Source: Eumeta japonica (Eukaryota > Arthropoda > Insecta > Lepidoptera > Psychidae). From it: a stretch of 64,000 nt of DNA. Below, in pieces: positions 11,740 through 23,939 of the stretch. Positions within the stretch are counted from its first letter, which is position 1; every line of letters begins with the position of its first letter. The position numbers and the translations under genes were made by a program. The DNA lies in assembly GCA_005406025.1 (NCBI GenBank), contig BGZK01001345.1, positions 62,001 through 126,000 of the forward strand, in the 5' to 3' direction. The notes under the pieces are model-generated. The model ran no database searches. It was not told the DNA's origin and was given only the letters and a program-made list of their open reading frames with translations.

Positions 11740-12689
11740 CCGCTCTTTCGTTTAGATTGGTCGTAACTGAATTTCAAAACGATTATAGTTGATATCAAAT
11801 TTAGTTCTGTACAGTTCCACAAAAGTTTCAAACCCTTTAATATTCAGAATAGAGTGAACAATATCACTAGTCTTTTTATCTAATATTTCATACGAACTAT
11901 CTGTCTCAAAAAATATTGGTGAAAACGTATTTAGATAAAAAATAATCTAAATGTCGTTCAGTTTACAATCAATTTAATCATTTTTTGTAGTAAATTTTCT
12001 AAGTAATTACTTATATCACTTGGTCTAAGAAAAATAACCATAAAAGATAGTGAGAAAATTCTTCGTAATTACGATACGGAAAGGAATTGAGCAAAACGCA
12101 AAAGGAAAAAACACTGATTGCGATATCTTAATTACACATACAAATATTCACGTACACAGACACATTTTTTCTGTGCTTATGCTGACAACTCAAAAATTTT
12201 TCCTTGATGTCTGGTAAGCATTGACACAACTAATCAATGCTTTCGGCCGTTAGCGGCGCCAGCGCAGCCTGCGTCTATCACGTGCGATGAATCTTGTAAA
12301 TTGTCGCGTTTGTAAAACCACTAATAAATGGCTTAATAAAATAAAAAAATAATTTCATAACATGATTTATTACATTTTATACTTATTTATCATTTAGGGA
12401 CATGTATGTATGAAACTATAAGCTATGCCCGGTTTATTTGGTTGTATTGAAGTCACGCCTCTGTGATAGAGTGGAAAGGACTGACCTACAGAAAACTATC
12501 CATATGCAATATGACTAGCAGATGGATTAGGATACTGCGATTTCAATACAATAGAATAGAATAGACGGAGCATAAGTTGACTGATTTGACATTCGTAAAA
12601 ATGTCAGACTCTGTAACTTTACCGTGGGTATTCAATCTAGGTATACATAAATAGCTCTCTGCATGAGGTATGGATTACGAATGAATGAA
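11740..12689. other. non-coding stretch
   Basis: AT-rich, no gene seen. A short GC-rich patch with CAGCGCAGCCTGCG lies near 12240-12290. Confidence 0.4.
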
Positions 12690-13130
12690 CAATTGTTGTA
12701 AGTAAACGACAGCAAGACTGAGGTCAAGGCGTATGAGAGAAGTGGGAGCAAGCCTGATGAAATACACGTATAGGGACTGAGGGTTGAAATGTGAAAGGAT
12801 TCGTATTCTAATGTAATTTTTTTTACAAACGACAGTAAATAGGAAAGAAATATTGAAATGAGAGAGAATGCGGAAAGTAAAGTGAATGGGGTCTTGCTTG
12901 TTATTATAATGGTGGGTGTTTCGGAACAATCGCGTTTGGCATGCACAATAAAATTCTGATACCTTCGTCTATGGACGGCAGAGAAAGTTGGGTATGGCAT
13001 AACACACATGAAAACAGAATCAACGTGGTGGAGATGCGATCTCTGCGAAGTATGTGTGGTATGTCTTTAAAAGATAGAACGGTGTCGTTTGAAAAGCAGT
13101 TGATGATACCTCAAAATGTTGAAAACTTTT
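12690..13130 (+). pseudogene. RTE-type LINE reverse transcriptase C-terminal remnant
   Basis: Translation in shifting frames gives KTEVKAYERSGSKP, FTNDSK, EEIEMRENAESKVNGV, SEQSRLACTIKF, then SSMDGRESWVW, ENRINVVEMRSLRSMCG and LKDRT. This order matches the region after the YADD active site of RTE-clade reverse transcriptases (family form near GSESWVWQKK...SRINAVEMRSLRSMCG). Internal stops and at least one frameshift (near 12945) kill it. The clearest open part is 12941-13144. Opposite-strand open frames at 12632-13009 are shadows of it. It could come from the same family as the endonuclease remnant at 1-372, though the two are not contiguous. Confidence 0.85.
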
Positions 13131-15329
13131 TAAAATGTATCTGACTTGCTACTATCATGAAGTTATTTTAATTATAATTGGATATTATCGCTTTTTTAAA
13201 AATGAATATGTGAAAGATTATATTCCTAATAAATTAATTTGAAATTATAAAAAATACTTATTGTTATTATTATTTCGTATTTAATAAGCATTCTCTATTT
13301 ATGATCTATAAGATTTATGTGGCATTCCGAGACCACTCTGTAGTATTTATTTGTTTTGTTAGTGCGTTGCGCTTTAGTCCAAAGAATGTGCTTTAACAAC
13401 TAAGTCTCCATCCCACTTTAATCGCATTATTACTATTTTTCAATTATGATTTAACAAAAATTATAAGCAATGTAGCCAAGAACGAGGATTGATATTTTCA
13501 ATCCGGACAGTAAAGTTACAATGTACAAGTTGCAACGAACTACGTCCAGACTGGTAGAGTAAACAACAGTTTATAGATGTGAAATTTTATTTCTAAACTT
13601 CAACGTGTATAATAAATTTGTAAAATGTTTATTAAAAAATGAAAAAAAAAAATACTTGGGATCCAATTCTTCACTTTCTGTTGTACCCATATATTCTCTA
13701 CCTCCAGACGTCTACATATCTGTTAAAGCGGTTATTTCTGGTCGACGAATGACACGCTCTTATTACAATTAAAAGGGTATAATCGCAGTAAATGACGTCC
13801 GACGTCGGCGATTTAAACTTAACGACCGCACCAGACAACGGGGCGGGATAATGGGCTCTTAACTCGTTAATGAACACGCGCCACGTCCCCAGCGGTCGCC
13901 GTGCAGGCCGGCCGCGGTGAGGGTCGCCTCCGAGAGAGCCAGACCTCCGATGTAATCGTGCAGCCAAAATTCGCATAATGATGTCCTCCTTCGTACCCTT
14001 CTTGCTAGCGGAGCGTCGATGATGTCTCAACAATAGTCCGGGAGAAGTCGACATTATAACCTCCACATATCAAGAGGCTTCTTTGGATTAAATTAATAGC
14101 TTCGGGATGGCCACGGATTAGTGTTTACGTATTCCGGAGACTTGATAGCGGCGGCGTCAGTCTGATTAGCGCGATTCTTAAGCGTGAAAAGGTAATGGGT
14201 GCTCATACTGTATGTAGTAATGATTTTCGACCATGGGTGATTTGCTTTGGTTGATTGATCCGTCGTGAATTGATCAGGCTAGAAATCGCAGCGAGTAAGG
14301 GCTCATTACGATTTATGAACGACTTTCAGTACAATTGCCGTGGAGGGCTAAGCATCAAACTCCTCAATCTAAAATAAGATTGCCTCTACAGCGATACATA
14401 AAAACTTAATGCTGACCTTGAAACGTTACTTGTAAAGTTTTCATGGTAATATGAAGATGAATTATGCATCAATTAAGAGAAACCTAACAGAACTTATACT
14501 ATTTAGTACGTTCCTTTTAGTCGACAACATATAAAAATACATATATTTAATTTCAAACGAATTAGAGGCATTAAGAGAAAACTTTTCAAAACTGCTGTAA
14601 GTTTTAGATTTTTACAAAATAAAATTGGAATCAATAAAATATTCTGTGATGTGAAGTACCATCGTTACACTGTCAACTAAAGTTTTAAAGTAGCAACTAT
14701 AATATTACATAATAATTAATATTGACTTTTGGAAGAGCAATATTCAGCTTAAGAGGATAGATTTAATTAAGAACTAAGAACACCGAACGTTTAATATGAC
14801 AGTAAATGTAATACGAGCAGTGGCATTCTGGAAAGTAACATTTTTAGTGTATTATAAAACGAGTGATTAACTTTTGTATATAAAAGTGTCGTCATTTGCC
14901 GCACAAATACCAAAAGACTGTATCGAGGGTCAAGTCGGTCTAATTTCGAGTATTAGTGCCCCGGTCTTACGCGTTCGCACGATGTTTTTATTGGAGCGAG
15001 GAACGCGGATCTCGGCCCAGCGGCAGATGACGGCCGTGGAGTCTGACGCGGTCACGACCTCTGAGACCGATGGTTCGACGTGTAATCAGAGGCACAGAGC
15101 TGTTCTCGAGGTTCGAAGTGAATAATTTAATTCGACTTAAGTTAAAAGCTCGCCGATCAATTCGCCCTTAGAGACCATGATTCGAACCCGTCACCGATTC
15201 AAAAACTACGGGCACCCTCGTCCGGCGGGCTTAAGCTGCCGTCCAGGTATGGACTGTTCTGACGATTTTGTTGACGTGACATAAAATTGTAAAAACATAG
15301 GATAATTTGAAATGCAAACAATTATTTAC
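13131..15329. other. non-coding, GC islands at 13740-14110 and 14900-15240
   Basis: Two GC-richer islands in AT-rich DNA. Their open frames (13698-14066 minus, 14874-15125 plus) have no recognisable domain and no flanking splice pair that I trust. A reverse-strand GGTTCGAATC at 15181-15190 resembles a Pol III B box, but no tRNA fold was found around it. Confidence 0.4.
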
Positions 15330-16080
15330 CCAGTGGTCTCACAAGTTTAGGTCTAAAATCATACCAAATTAATTTTAATTTGTCCTCAATTTTTGTTTTA
15401 AATACTCAAGTATACTGTCCCTTAAAGCTGTGAAAAATCAAACTTCTAAGCCAACGCAATCAAAAGATACAACCATTTATGCCGCAAATTATCGACAATC
15501 GCAAGGGAATCACAACCTACAGGGTACTTCCCGTAAACTCAGAATCTTAAAATTTGGCACAAAGCAACGTCTTATAGCACAGATAAAGGATAGATTGCGA
15601 AAATCATAAGTTTTTAGTTACATCACATAATAAAAATATTTTTAATGATTTTAAATTTACTACACCTTTCCTCATAAACGCGTAGAGGTATTAAATTGAA
15701 ATTCATATCAAATACTCAGGTTTATAATACGTTTAAGCTGTCACAAAATCAAACTTCCATGTCAATGCAATCAAAAGAAACAGCAGTTTAAGCCGCATAT
15801 TTTGAAACTCGCAACTAGCGAGGGAATCAAAACCTAAATAGTACTTCCAGTTGACCTAGAATCTTGAAATTTGGCATGAAGCAATGTTTTATAGCCTACA
15901 TAAAGGAAAATTTCCGAAAACCTTTGGTTGTTTGTAACATCACATATTTTTTTTTTTATAATTATAAACTTATTACTCTTTTCCTCATGAACGCGTAGGG
16001 GTATCAAGTTGAAATTCATATCAAATACTTAGGTCTAATTGCTTTTAAGCTGTGAAAAAAAAAAATTATAAACATAATTG
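15330..16080. repeat. tandem repeat, about 311-bp unit, about 2.3 copies
   Basis: The phrase AATACT(C/T)A(A/G)G recurs at 15401, 15711 and 16024. Between these the same order repeats: AAGCTGT, AAAATCAAACTTC, AATGCAATCAAAAGA, AATCTTAAAATTTGGCA or AATCTTGAAATTTGGCA, GCA then TATAGC, TAAAGGA, GTAACATCACAT and CCTCATAAACGCGTAG. Divergence between copies looks like roughly 15-25 percent by eye. The period is not a multiple of three, so it is not a coding repeat. Confidence 0.8.
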
Positions 16081-16199
16081 TAGTTACCGCATTGAGCGCG
16101 ACTTATCTCTAAGTATGGGGAGGGGACAACATTTCATCGCGTATGCACGTCGCAATGTTAAGGATGCCGTGACGGATGGTCATGTAAAAGGTGTTATTT

Positions 16200-16593
16200 A
16201 AATAACCCAGGCGCTGCAAACGGCCATTGTGAATGCTTGCATTTTGAGAAGTTTAATGTCAAAGTGATAACCGTATATAGGTCACCACAATGTCAAATTA
16301 ATGTTGCAATAGAATGCATAAATACAACAATATACGGCAGCAACTTCAATAGGTATACTTCATGTTCTCGTCTGATTGTTGTGGGAGACTTCAATATCGA
16401 TTTTAGAATGAATCCCCAAAATGGAATTTCCACATATTTTTCATTCCTAAACATGTTTCCTTTAACAAACATTATCACTACAAAAAGTAGTACAACTATA
16501 GATAACGTTTTTTCGATCTCCATCTCCAATGTGGTACTATTCATACCTTTTTTCAGTCACCATTTACAGATTTGGTTCAAATTTAATACTTAA
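16200..16593 (+). pseudogene. endonuclease/exonuclease/phosphatase-like domain fragment
   Basis: An open frame of 118 codons (16237-16593) carries VKVITVYRSPQC, then RLIVVGDFNIDF, then TIDNVF, and ends with SHHLQIWFKFN. This is the order of EEP-fold endonucleases: an N-terminal strand ending in YR.P, the GDFN motif with catalytic Asp and Asn, and a final S.H.PI motif with the catalytic His. The last motif is altered and the N-terminal part (metal-binding Asn and Glu) is missing. Similar stand-alone domains are known to me from transposable elements, including some Helitron relatives, but no partner helicase or reverse transcriptase is next to it. The element class is therefore not assigned. 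Confidence 0.65.
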
Positions 16594-16739
16594 TTAATGT
16601 TTTTGAATCATATTTCTAAATAGTGATTTAAAAACTTTGTAAATAAATAACTTTGATAAAAGAACTTTTGCAAGACTGCTGCAAGGCTAATGTAGATATT
16701 TTAGTTATATTATAAAATAAATGACATGTGTTAATACAT

Positions 16740-16952
16740 TGTAAGATAAAGGATTACTGAAACGATAAAGAGACCTTTGTTAAATTTACACTCCTCCAGC
16801 TTTCCACATTGTAATGTTATGAATTTCATTTTACAATAAAAATACCATGACTATGACTCGATTGTCGTGATGGGAGAACTTTTACTCATATACCTACAGG
16901 TTTGTACGGAACCCTCGGTGCACGAGTCCAACTCGCACTTGGCCGGTTTTTT
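16740..16952 (-). repeat. lepidopteran dispersed repeat, GGCCAAGTGCGAG end
   Basis: The right end, read on the minus strand, is a near-perfect copy of the terminal sequence AAAAACCGGCCAAGTGCGAG followed by TTGGACTCGTGCACCGAGGG. This is one of the commonest interspersed repeats in lepidopteran genomes. The left part is diverged, so its left boundary is approximate. Confidence 0.7.
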
Positions 16953-17220
16953 AACTCACTCTAACTTGTTAATTTAGAAATTTCATATGACCCGAGACTG
17001 TTTACTATTAAGTTTTTTTACGGTATCTTGCTATACAAATCTGATTTATAATTAAATAATTATTTAACTGATTTTATAATCCATGACGTGCATTTTTCCA
17101 AATTAAATTTTAAATATCTATATATCGTAGATAATAGGATTACATTTGAAATATGTCATTAATGATTTTTTTCGATATTACCTTTTATTCCAAATGCTGA
17201 TTACCTTAGATTGCTCTTTA

Positions 17221-17470
17221 TAACCGACTTCAAAAAAGAAGAAAGTTTAATGTTTGTCTATATGTATTCTTTATGTATGTTCAGCGATAATTTCGTCAAT
17301 TATGGACTGATTTCAAAATACTTTTTTTTTGTTTGAAAGCGTATATTTCCTAGAATGCTCCATAGTCACCAAGTCGGGATCTGATTATGGAATCTCTGGA
17401 AAATCGAGGGGAACCCTCAAATATTGTAGGCACATACAGTGTATATAAGCTCTTTCTTTTAGTTGCAGCA
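17221..17470 (+). repeat. 'TAACCGACTTCAAAAAA' dispersed repeat, copy 1
   Basis: It begins TAACCGACTTCAAAAAAGAA and continues through TTTATGTATGTTCAGCG, CGTCAATTATGGACTGATTT, TTTGTTTGAAAGCG, GGGATCTGATTATGG, AAATCGAGGGGAACCCTC and ATTGTAGGC. The same blocks recur inverted at 22890-23050 and in two tandem copies at 56840-57340. Non-coding; mechanism of spread unknown to me. Confidence 0.75.
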
Positions 17471-19169
17471 CATGTGGTTTTATAGTCATAGTCGACGGTA
17501 TTCTCTTCAATATTACGTTACAACTACGTTTAAACAATTATTCATTGTATTTAATATATTAGCGATGTGTGCTGTAACGTCAACTAATAGATAATACAGT
17601 CACCGAGCCGTGCACTTACTTCTAAGCAAACATCACCAAGAGAATTAGAATATCCAAATGAGAAAAAATCGAAAAAACTTTTCACTACGTCGTGGCAATT
17701 TTTTTCTGTCTTCATTTCCACTTTGAATTTGTCGAGTTACGCCCGCACAACAAATCACATGTCAAAGATTTGAGAAAGTGAAACTTTTAGAGCAGTAACA
17801 TATAAGAAGCGAAACGCTTTCTAGGCCGACATAGACGTGGAGAGCTGGGTGATGAGTATTAGAATTGTAACTTTAATTACACATATTTTATTTACAAAAG
17901 TTTAACAATTTTATGGCAAGTTAGATACAATAGACAATCACCAAATTGAAGAATCCCTCTGCTTCTCAGTCGTTCATTTCTCAGGAAGCATCACCGCGTC
18001 GACACGTCAAATCAAACGAGGAAGCGTTACAATTTGCTTGGTAGAGCTTCGAGAAAGCAAATTAACGTAAATATTGATAAAGCTCTTAATTTTCGCTGCT
18101 GATTAATCTCATGGTACGTTGTGTTTTGACAAACTTGGAGAAAATACTTGACAAGAAAATTAAAAAGTTATGTCTTTTTTATTTAGACATTTGATTACTA
18201 TAATTCGAAATGTAAATGCGCGGCATAAGAAAATGCAGTATAAATTTCCATACGGTATTACGTACGCGGAGCTGTTCATTTGAACAGCACCGCGTCATTT
18301 GTCCTCTGACGGAGACATAACATTTTTAATTAATCTAAACATATAATTAACTTTTAAAAAGGCAATCTGGTTCATAAAATACAAGATAAATAATTTATCA
18401 TGAAAAATAAATCAAGTGTCCTGTGTCATAAATGCCACCTAATTGCGCGCGCACTTTGGCAACACTCGTAGCCGCACGCGCGGCAATGACATTTGATGCG
18501 ACTTGGCACTCAGGCTCACGTTATCTGCCACCGACCGTCCCGACTGGGCTCACACTGGTGTCTTAACCGAATACTCACTGGCACTAAATAAACCCATCGT
18601 TCAGGTAACGTCGTGAAACTTTTCGTAAACAAAAATACGGTCTGGTCCATTAAATATTAATAAAAGTTATTTGTTTTTTTTTGGTTACGTTTATTGTTCC
18701 CTTCATTATGCCTATTGTAATCAAAAGATGGTGCTCTGTAACGGGAAAAATTGGCGCGGTGTTTTTGCATACTTTATGAAAATTTTTCTAGATACCTCAG
18801 AAAGGCGCATTTCAATAAGTCAAAGTCAGTAAAAAGAAAAAGTATAAAAATATAAAAATGTATTTTTCATATCCAGTTTTTAACTTTTAATGTAGTTTTT
18901 CATGCCAAAAGTGTATTCTGAAACATAAATTCAGATGTGGTGGCTGAGGCCATAATAGGAGAGGGACAAATTTAAACGCTTCAACAAAACTGGGCGTAAG
19001 TTTGTGTCGGACTACAGATCCCCAAAAACGAAAACATCGATTTCTCCATTTTCTTAACTACGAAAATAAAATAGTAGACGCTAGCTTGCCAAATTAAAAT
19101 TTAACAAGTACCCATTTCTAAATATTCAAATCGAATTAGGAAGTTATTTTTTCCGTTTTGGCTACTAAT
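17471..19169. other. non-coding, GC-rich patch 18440-18610
   Basis: AT-rich background. The patch at 18440-18610 ends in CATCGTTCAG before GTAACG and could be a non-coding exon. No ORF or acceptor supports this strongly. Confidence 0.3.
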
Positions 19170-19745
19170 ACATCATTAAGTGAGTGACTCTTCCGATGCG
19201 CCTTTAAATATATTTCATTATATGAAATGTAAAATATAATCTCAGAAGAACATTTTGTAAAAAGCCTTAAATAAAATGTTAACCACGTAACTTATTCTTC
19301 ACGCTTGGGAATAAATATAAATCGTTGGGTGTCAAATCGGAGCTGTAAGTCGGATGACTCGTCAATCCGATCTTTTGACCTTTAAAAGCCGAGTTGTTTC
19401 GGCCGACGTGTGACAGCTAGCATTTTCATGATGAAGAATGATTCTGCGTTGTGGGTTGTTCTTTCTTATATCTTCAAAGACTTCTGGCAAACAAATGGTC
19501 GTGTACCACTCCGAATTAACCATTTTACGATTCTCTAATGGCACTGTAACTATATGTCGATTTATAAAAAAAATAGGCAACCATTTGCTTTAAAGTGTTT
19601 TGGTACGAATCACTTTGTTGAGTTCGGCTCATCTTGGAACATCTTCACCGTTGACTCTTGTTTAGTTACGGAGTCAAGCGCATAGATCGAAGATTCATCG
19701 CCTGTGTAGATATTATAAATAGTTTTAACGCACCATGATTGTACT
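19170..19745 (-). pseudogene. mariner transposase fossil 1
   Basis: Read leftwards, it contains TGDESSIYALD (first catalytic Asp kept), KMFQDEPNSTK, then VPLENRKMVNSEWYTTICLP and EVFEDIRKNN, IILHHENASCHTSAETTRLL, and in a shifted frame THPTYSSDLTPNDLYLFPSV then KNKLRG. These are the landmarks of a DD34D mariner transposase, C-terminal two thirds. The second catalytic Asp (HHDNAS in active relatives) is Glu. Frameshifts lie near 19375 and between the first block and the 19362-19580 frame. The N-terminal helix-turn-helix is missing. Inactive. Confidence 0.88.
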
Positions 19746-20397
19746 TTCTTATCATTTTTTTTGCACTATTCGACATACCGCTATCGAAACCGACTGTTTG
19801 ACACGTCTTCCACAGCTCAAAAATTTACTAAAATAATTGCACTTCAGGGCCGAATCGTGTCCAACGCGACTCCTCGTCGACGAGTTTTTTTTGTCAGTAT
19901 TCCAGCACAGCCAAATAACTAATATAAATTCACACTCACCATTTGACATTTTAAATTAGATTTCGGTCACAAGCTCAAGAGAGAACGTATGCGGGGGGCC
20001 TCGACTTGCACGCCCGCAAACAGGAACGCCCCCGGTCACCCGTCGCGTGTACAACTTCGCACGCACAGAGCTCGGAGAGCGTTCTCACAATCTCATTCGG
20101 ACCACGGGGGGAATTGAATCGAAGCCGAACGTCTGCCCGATCGCGGTCGCGGTCGCGCGAGCGGTCACGAAATTCAACTGAAACGCTATCGAAGTAGAGT
20201 TACGAATCATCTGACAATTTAATGTTTTCAAGCGTCACCGGCCCGTAGAGTGATGCGAAGTCGCCGGCGTCGAGCCGCCGCCGGTAACGACGAGCCGATT
20301 ATAGCCTTTATTTCGAGTCGCTGGATATTGGCTTTTTTACGTTTTATGCACTGCTTTATCATTGTATAAAAAAAGGAATTTAAATGAGAAATTATTG

Positions 20398-20438
<41 letters not shown>

Positions 20439-20859
20439 TTCTACATTTCTATTTTAGGAACAGCTTTAATGATTTCGATTTAAATGTGTACCTTTATGAA
20501 ATTTGCTTTTCAAGTTTATTCATATATTTGTCTTCTCTGGAAAACGAAATAAAAAAAGGAAAATTTGCTTTTTTAAAGCCACTTTTTTCAATTTTGAGGT
20601 AGCTGTAGATTGTTACAATGTTATTGGTTTCTAACAACAAACGGCACTGCTTGACATAAACTACAAATAACACAAATAAAGTAGGTAAGTCATTTATGTA
20701 ATTACATTATGTCATGTTATGTATCTGAATATTATATTTATCGTTAGAAATTAACAAAATTAACTTTTCGTGGGCAGATACTAAATGCCAGGGGAAACTT
20801 AAAAACGCCGTGCAACGCTCGGTTGCTCAGTCTCTAATATGTAATAAAATAAACATTTC
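19746..20859. other. non-coding, GC island 19980-20300 and (AT)n
   Basis: A GC-rich island at 19980-20300 includes a short CGCGGTCG-type repeat that makes an RS-rich frame of 63 codons (20006-20197). I regard that as compositional. An (AT)n microsatellite occupies 20402-20435. Confidence 0.4.
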
Positions 20860-21575
20860 AAGAAGAAAATAAAAACCACCCTCATAAACCTATATAAATA
20901 GTTTTTAAACAGACTTCAAAAACAACTAATCAGTTGCTTTTAGAGTCGGTTCCAGCTAAAGGAACAAAAACAAATAGTATATAACATGAATATAAAACCG
21001 TAATATGGAATCAAAAAGAGATCTTCTTAAAAGAAACATAACTGTGTCTGATTTATCTTCAGGAATAAATCTGGAACCAAATCCACAAACAATTGATTAG
21101 TTGTTCTTTAAGTCCGATTAAAAAAATATTTTAACAGGTTTTTAAAAACGACTTTTATTATTATCCCTTCTTTTTAATTATTTTATTGCGTACTTTTTTA
21201 GTCACCATGTAATAATTTCTTTCTACTTCACTTAGCTACTTACAAGTGGATTAGGCCATGTTTAATGAAATCGGCTAAGCCTCTCCTTTGTTTCGTACAG
21301 AGCGCGTGGAAAACCAGTTCTGGTCCCGAGTCCATTACCCGCTGGTAACCATTCCAGGGTCCTTACATTCTTAGTTGGAGAGCAACTACCAAATTATTCT
21401 TATGCAAATTACTAAAATTATACTTATTCTTTTTAATATAAAAGTTCTGCAATCCATAGAGAGTACAATTTTATTTGCTTCCATATTAAATGAATTCACT
21501 CTGCTTCAACTCCTATGGCTAAGAGTTGTAACGTGTGACGATCGTAACGTTGGAACTATATAAATGAATGTAAAT
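20860..21575 (-). repeat. foldback dispersed repeat, copy A (inverse of 57535-58275)
   Basis: Reverse-complemented, this follows the same order as 57535-58275: AACTCTTAGCC, GGATTGCAGAAC, AATAATTTGGTAGTTGCTCT, CCAACTAAGAATG, GGACCCTGGAATGGTTACCA, GCGGGTAATGGACTCGGGAC, CTGGTTTTCCA, then the AT-rich foldback module with AGTCGGTTCCAG and AACTGTGTCTGATTTATC. The foldback arm at 20868-20880 is AATAAAAACCACC, two changes from a perfect partner of copy B. No coding potential. Confidence 0.75.
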
Positions 21576-21689
21576 ATGTAGACATATTAATAAGTAAGTA
21601 ATTTTAATTCGGTGTATACTAGATTTTATTCATACGTAGGGCACACTAAAAATTTCTGGAATAAAGGAGAAAAAATTACTATGAGTGGT

Positions 21690-22614
21690 CATAAATGAAA
21701 AAATTTATAAGACCCTATTTTAGTGATGACAATCGTTGACCGTGCAATAGGTTCTTAATTTTTGCGAATAAAAAAAGTCTCAAGATGCCAGATCGGGACT
21801 GTATGTAGCACTACTTATACGTTCTCAGTGTTTCTCCTTCAACAATCTATTTGTCTGTTTGGCGTGCGAGAACTGACATTGTCGTAGTACGACATTTACG
21901 GTTGTTTTTACGGGTTTCATTAATAATTTTCGGCAAAGAAATGGTCGTTTACCGATCACTATTCACGGTACGACAATTCTTCAAAACACAGTAGCTACGT
22001 GTCCAGTTTTATTTTAGAAAAAAGCAATCATCCGCTTAGAAGCACTTCGCTTGCGCGACACTGGTTGGTGTCAATTCATCCCGATACAACCATACGGTCG
22101 ATTACGGCTTTGTTTTGGGGTCGCAGCAATAAGTCCATGTTTTTTCACCTATGTCTCACACTAAATTTGACATCCCTTCCATGAATCTGGTAAGCATGGC
22201 ATTGCAACAAGTGACGCGGTCCGTTTTTTGGACCTCAGTCAAATTCTATGGAATCCACCGCAAGCACAGCTCTTTCAAACACGAATGTTTGAGTAGAATT
22301 ATTTTTATTTGGCTCATACCTATACCTAAGGATGCCTGAATCTCATGGTAGGTCACATGCCTGTCTGTTCCGATCATACGGCGCACAGCATCAATTTTTT
22401 CGTTGTTCACGGTGGTGGACGGGCGACCACCACAAAATTCGTCACTGAAATTGACACGACCGTGCTTAAATTCTGCAAACCAATTTTAAATAGTCACCTT
22501 GCACGGTACTTCATCTCCAAAAGCATTTATAAGCCGAACGAGGTTCTGCTGAACTGTCAAATTACGCTTAAAATCGTATAAAATCATACGAAAATTTACG
22601 CGACTTAAATCCAT
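21690..22614 (-). pseudogene. mariner transposase fossil 2
   Basis: From an ATG at 22614 reading leftwards: MDLSRVNFRMILYDFKRNLT, VQQNLVRLINAFGDEVPCKV, a stop, then NWFAEFKHGRVNFSDEFCGG and RPSTTVNNEKIDAVRRMI, TDRHVTYHEIQASLGIGMSQ, GEKTWTY, SLPKIINETRKNNRK, a shifted-frame DNVSSRT block, and YSPDLAS, stop, DFFLFAKIKN. This is nearly the full length of a mariner transposase: helix-turn-helix, GRP linker and DD34D core. The first catalytic Asp is lost (GDETW in relatives reads GEKTW) and there are about ten stops. The terminal inverted repeats were not identified. Confidence 0.92.
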
Positions 22615-22889
22615 AGTGACGAAGACACACAATTTTTAAAATAACGCCATAATGTAAAAACAATTGACAGTTAGATGAGAAAAATAGTATTAGCCAAAGA
22701 GTTCCATTTTCAAATGTAGTAATTATTTTTTAAATTATTATTTATGTAAGTGGCCAGTTTCAGAAACTTATTGTGCGTCTCTCTTAACCATTGAAGAATA
22801 ATGTTGTAGTTTCCATCATCAGCTCAGCAGCATGTTATTATACCCACCATACATAGAAAACATAAACCACTAAAAAATTACTCAAACTC

Positions 22890-23050
22890 ATAATAAGTGC
22901 CTATAACATCTGAGGGTTTCCCTCGATTTTCCCGAGGTCCCATCATCACATCCTAACTTATTGATTATGAGACCGCCCTTTCCAACAAAAAAAAATTTAA
23001 GATCGGTCCACAATTGACGAAATTATGACTCTACATAAAAAAAAAACCTT
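22890..23050 (-). repeat. 'TAACCGACTTCAAAAAA' dispersed repeat, copy 2
   Basis: The reverse complement aligns with 17298-17445: CGTCAATTGTGGACCGATCT, TTTTTTTGTTGGAAAG, GATGATGGGACCTCGGGAAA, ATCGAGGGAAACCCTC and TGTTATAGGC. The left terminal motif is lost in this copy. Confidence 0.65.
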
Positions 23051-23079
23051 TGGCCGTCACGAGATGCTCGGCAGATGTG

Positions 23080-23660
23080 GAATATTTAAGTTAATATTAG
23101 AATTTATAATTAATAAATACTAATAAAGAAAATATGTAGTAAATTAATAAAAAAGATTCAATTTTATCAATAAAATCAATAAATATTTCTTATTATTTTA
23201 AATATAATAATAATTAGAGATTATTTGTATTTGTAAATAGAAAATATGTTTCGATTTAATAATATATTGCAGAATTGAATTCTTTCAGGTATTCTGTCAA
23301 TTTATTAGTAATAAAAATAAATAATTTCAAGTCAATAGTAATAACAATAAATTGTGCTAAAGTGATGTTGCAGTAATTAAAAAAATAATAGTAAATTCTT
23401 TTGATTATTTATAATTTTTAAATTATATTTTAAATAAATCAATGAAATCGATTAAATAACGAATTAGTGTAAAAGTTTAGTTTGGGGACAACAAATTCAA
23501 AGTATAATAATGAAACAATATAATAATAATTCTATAAAAATTATTCCAATTTTTGGTAAATAAATTATTATTCGGTCAATTAATTAATGAAAATAGTAAA
23601 TAATTTAAAGTCATTTTTTTTTAATTTAAATATTAACAGAATTTCATGAATAATAAGGTG
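23080..23660. other. very AT-rich, low-complexity stretch
   Basis: Long runs of AATAAT/TTATTA-type sequence with hardly any G or C. No gene or discrete repeat unit. Confidence 0.6.
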
Positions 23661-23815
23661 AAGTCAGAATAAAAATGAATACTATACGCGCGCGCACACT
23701 AGTCGAGAGCGGCGAAGCGGCGTCGCGAGGGCATCGCGGCATGACAGCGCATGTAATGCCGTCTGCCGTCCGGCATGCGAGTAGATTTTATTGTCAAGGC
23801 GCTCCAGTAGATTTT

Positions 23816-23862
23816 TCACATAAAAAAAATACATATATATGAACATATGTATTTTTATGTGA
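23816..23862. repeat. inverted repeat next to a GAAGTCGGTT motif
   Basis: Arms TCACATAAAAA... and ...TTTTTATGTGA surround TACATATATATGAACATATGTA. The motif TTTGAAGTCGGTTAAAAA follows directly, the end sequence of the family seen at 17221 and 56802. It probably marks the terminus of another copy running upstream into the CG-rich segment 23685-23790. Confidence 0.5.
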
Positions 23863-23939
23863 TTTGAAGTCGGTTAAAAAAAAACTTAACTTCGTATGAC
23901 GCATCACGATACCGTTACATTTGGCAAATATTCTATTAG

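Noticed and set aside
20006..20197. RS-rich frame that looks like a splicing-factor RS domain
   Set aside because: The RS residues come from a short CGCGGTCG-type repeat in a GC island; no RRM, no splice context.
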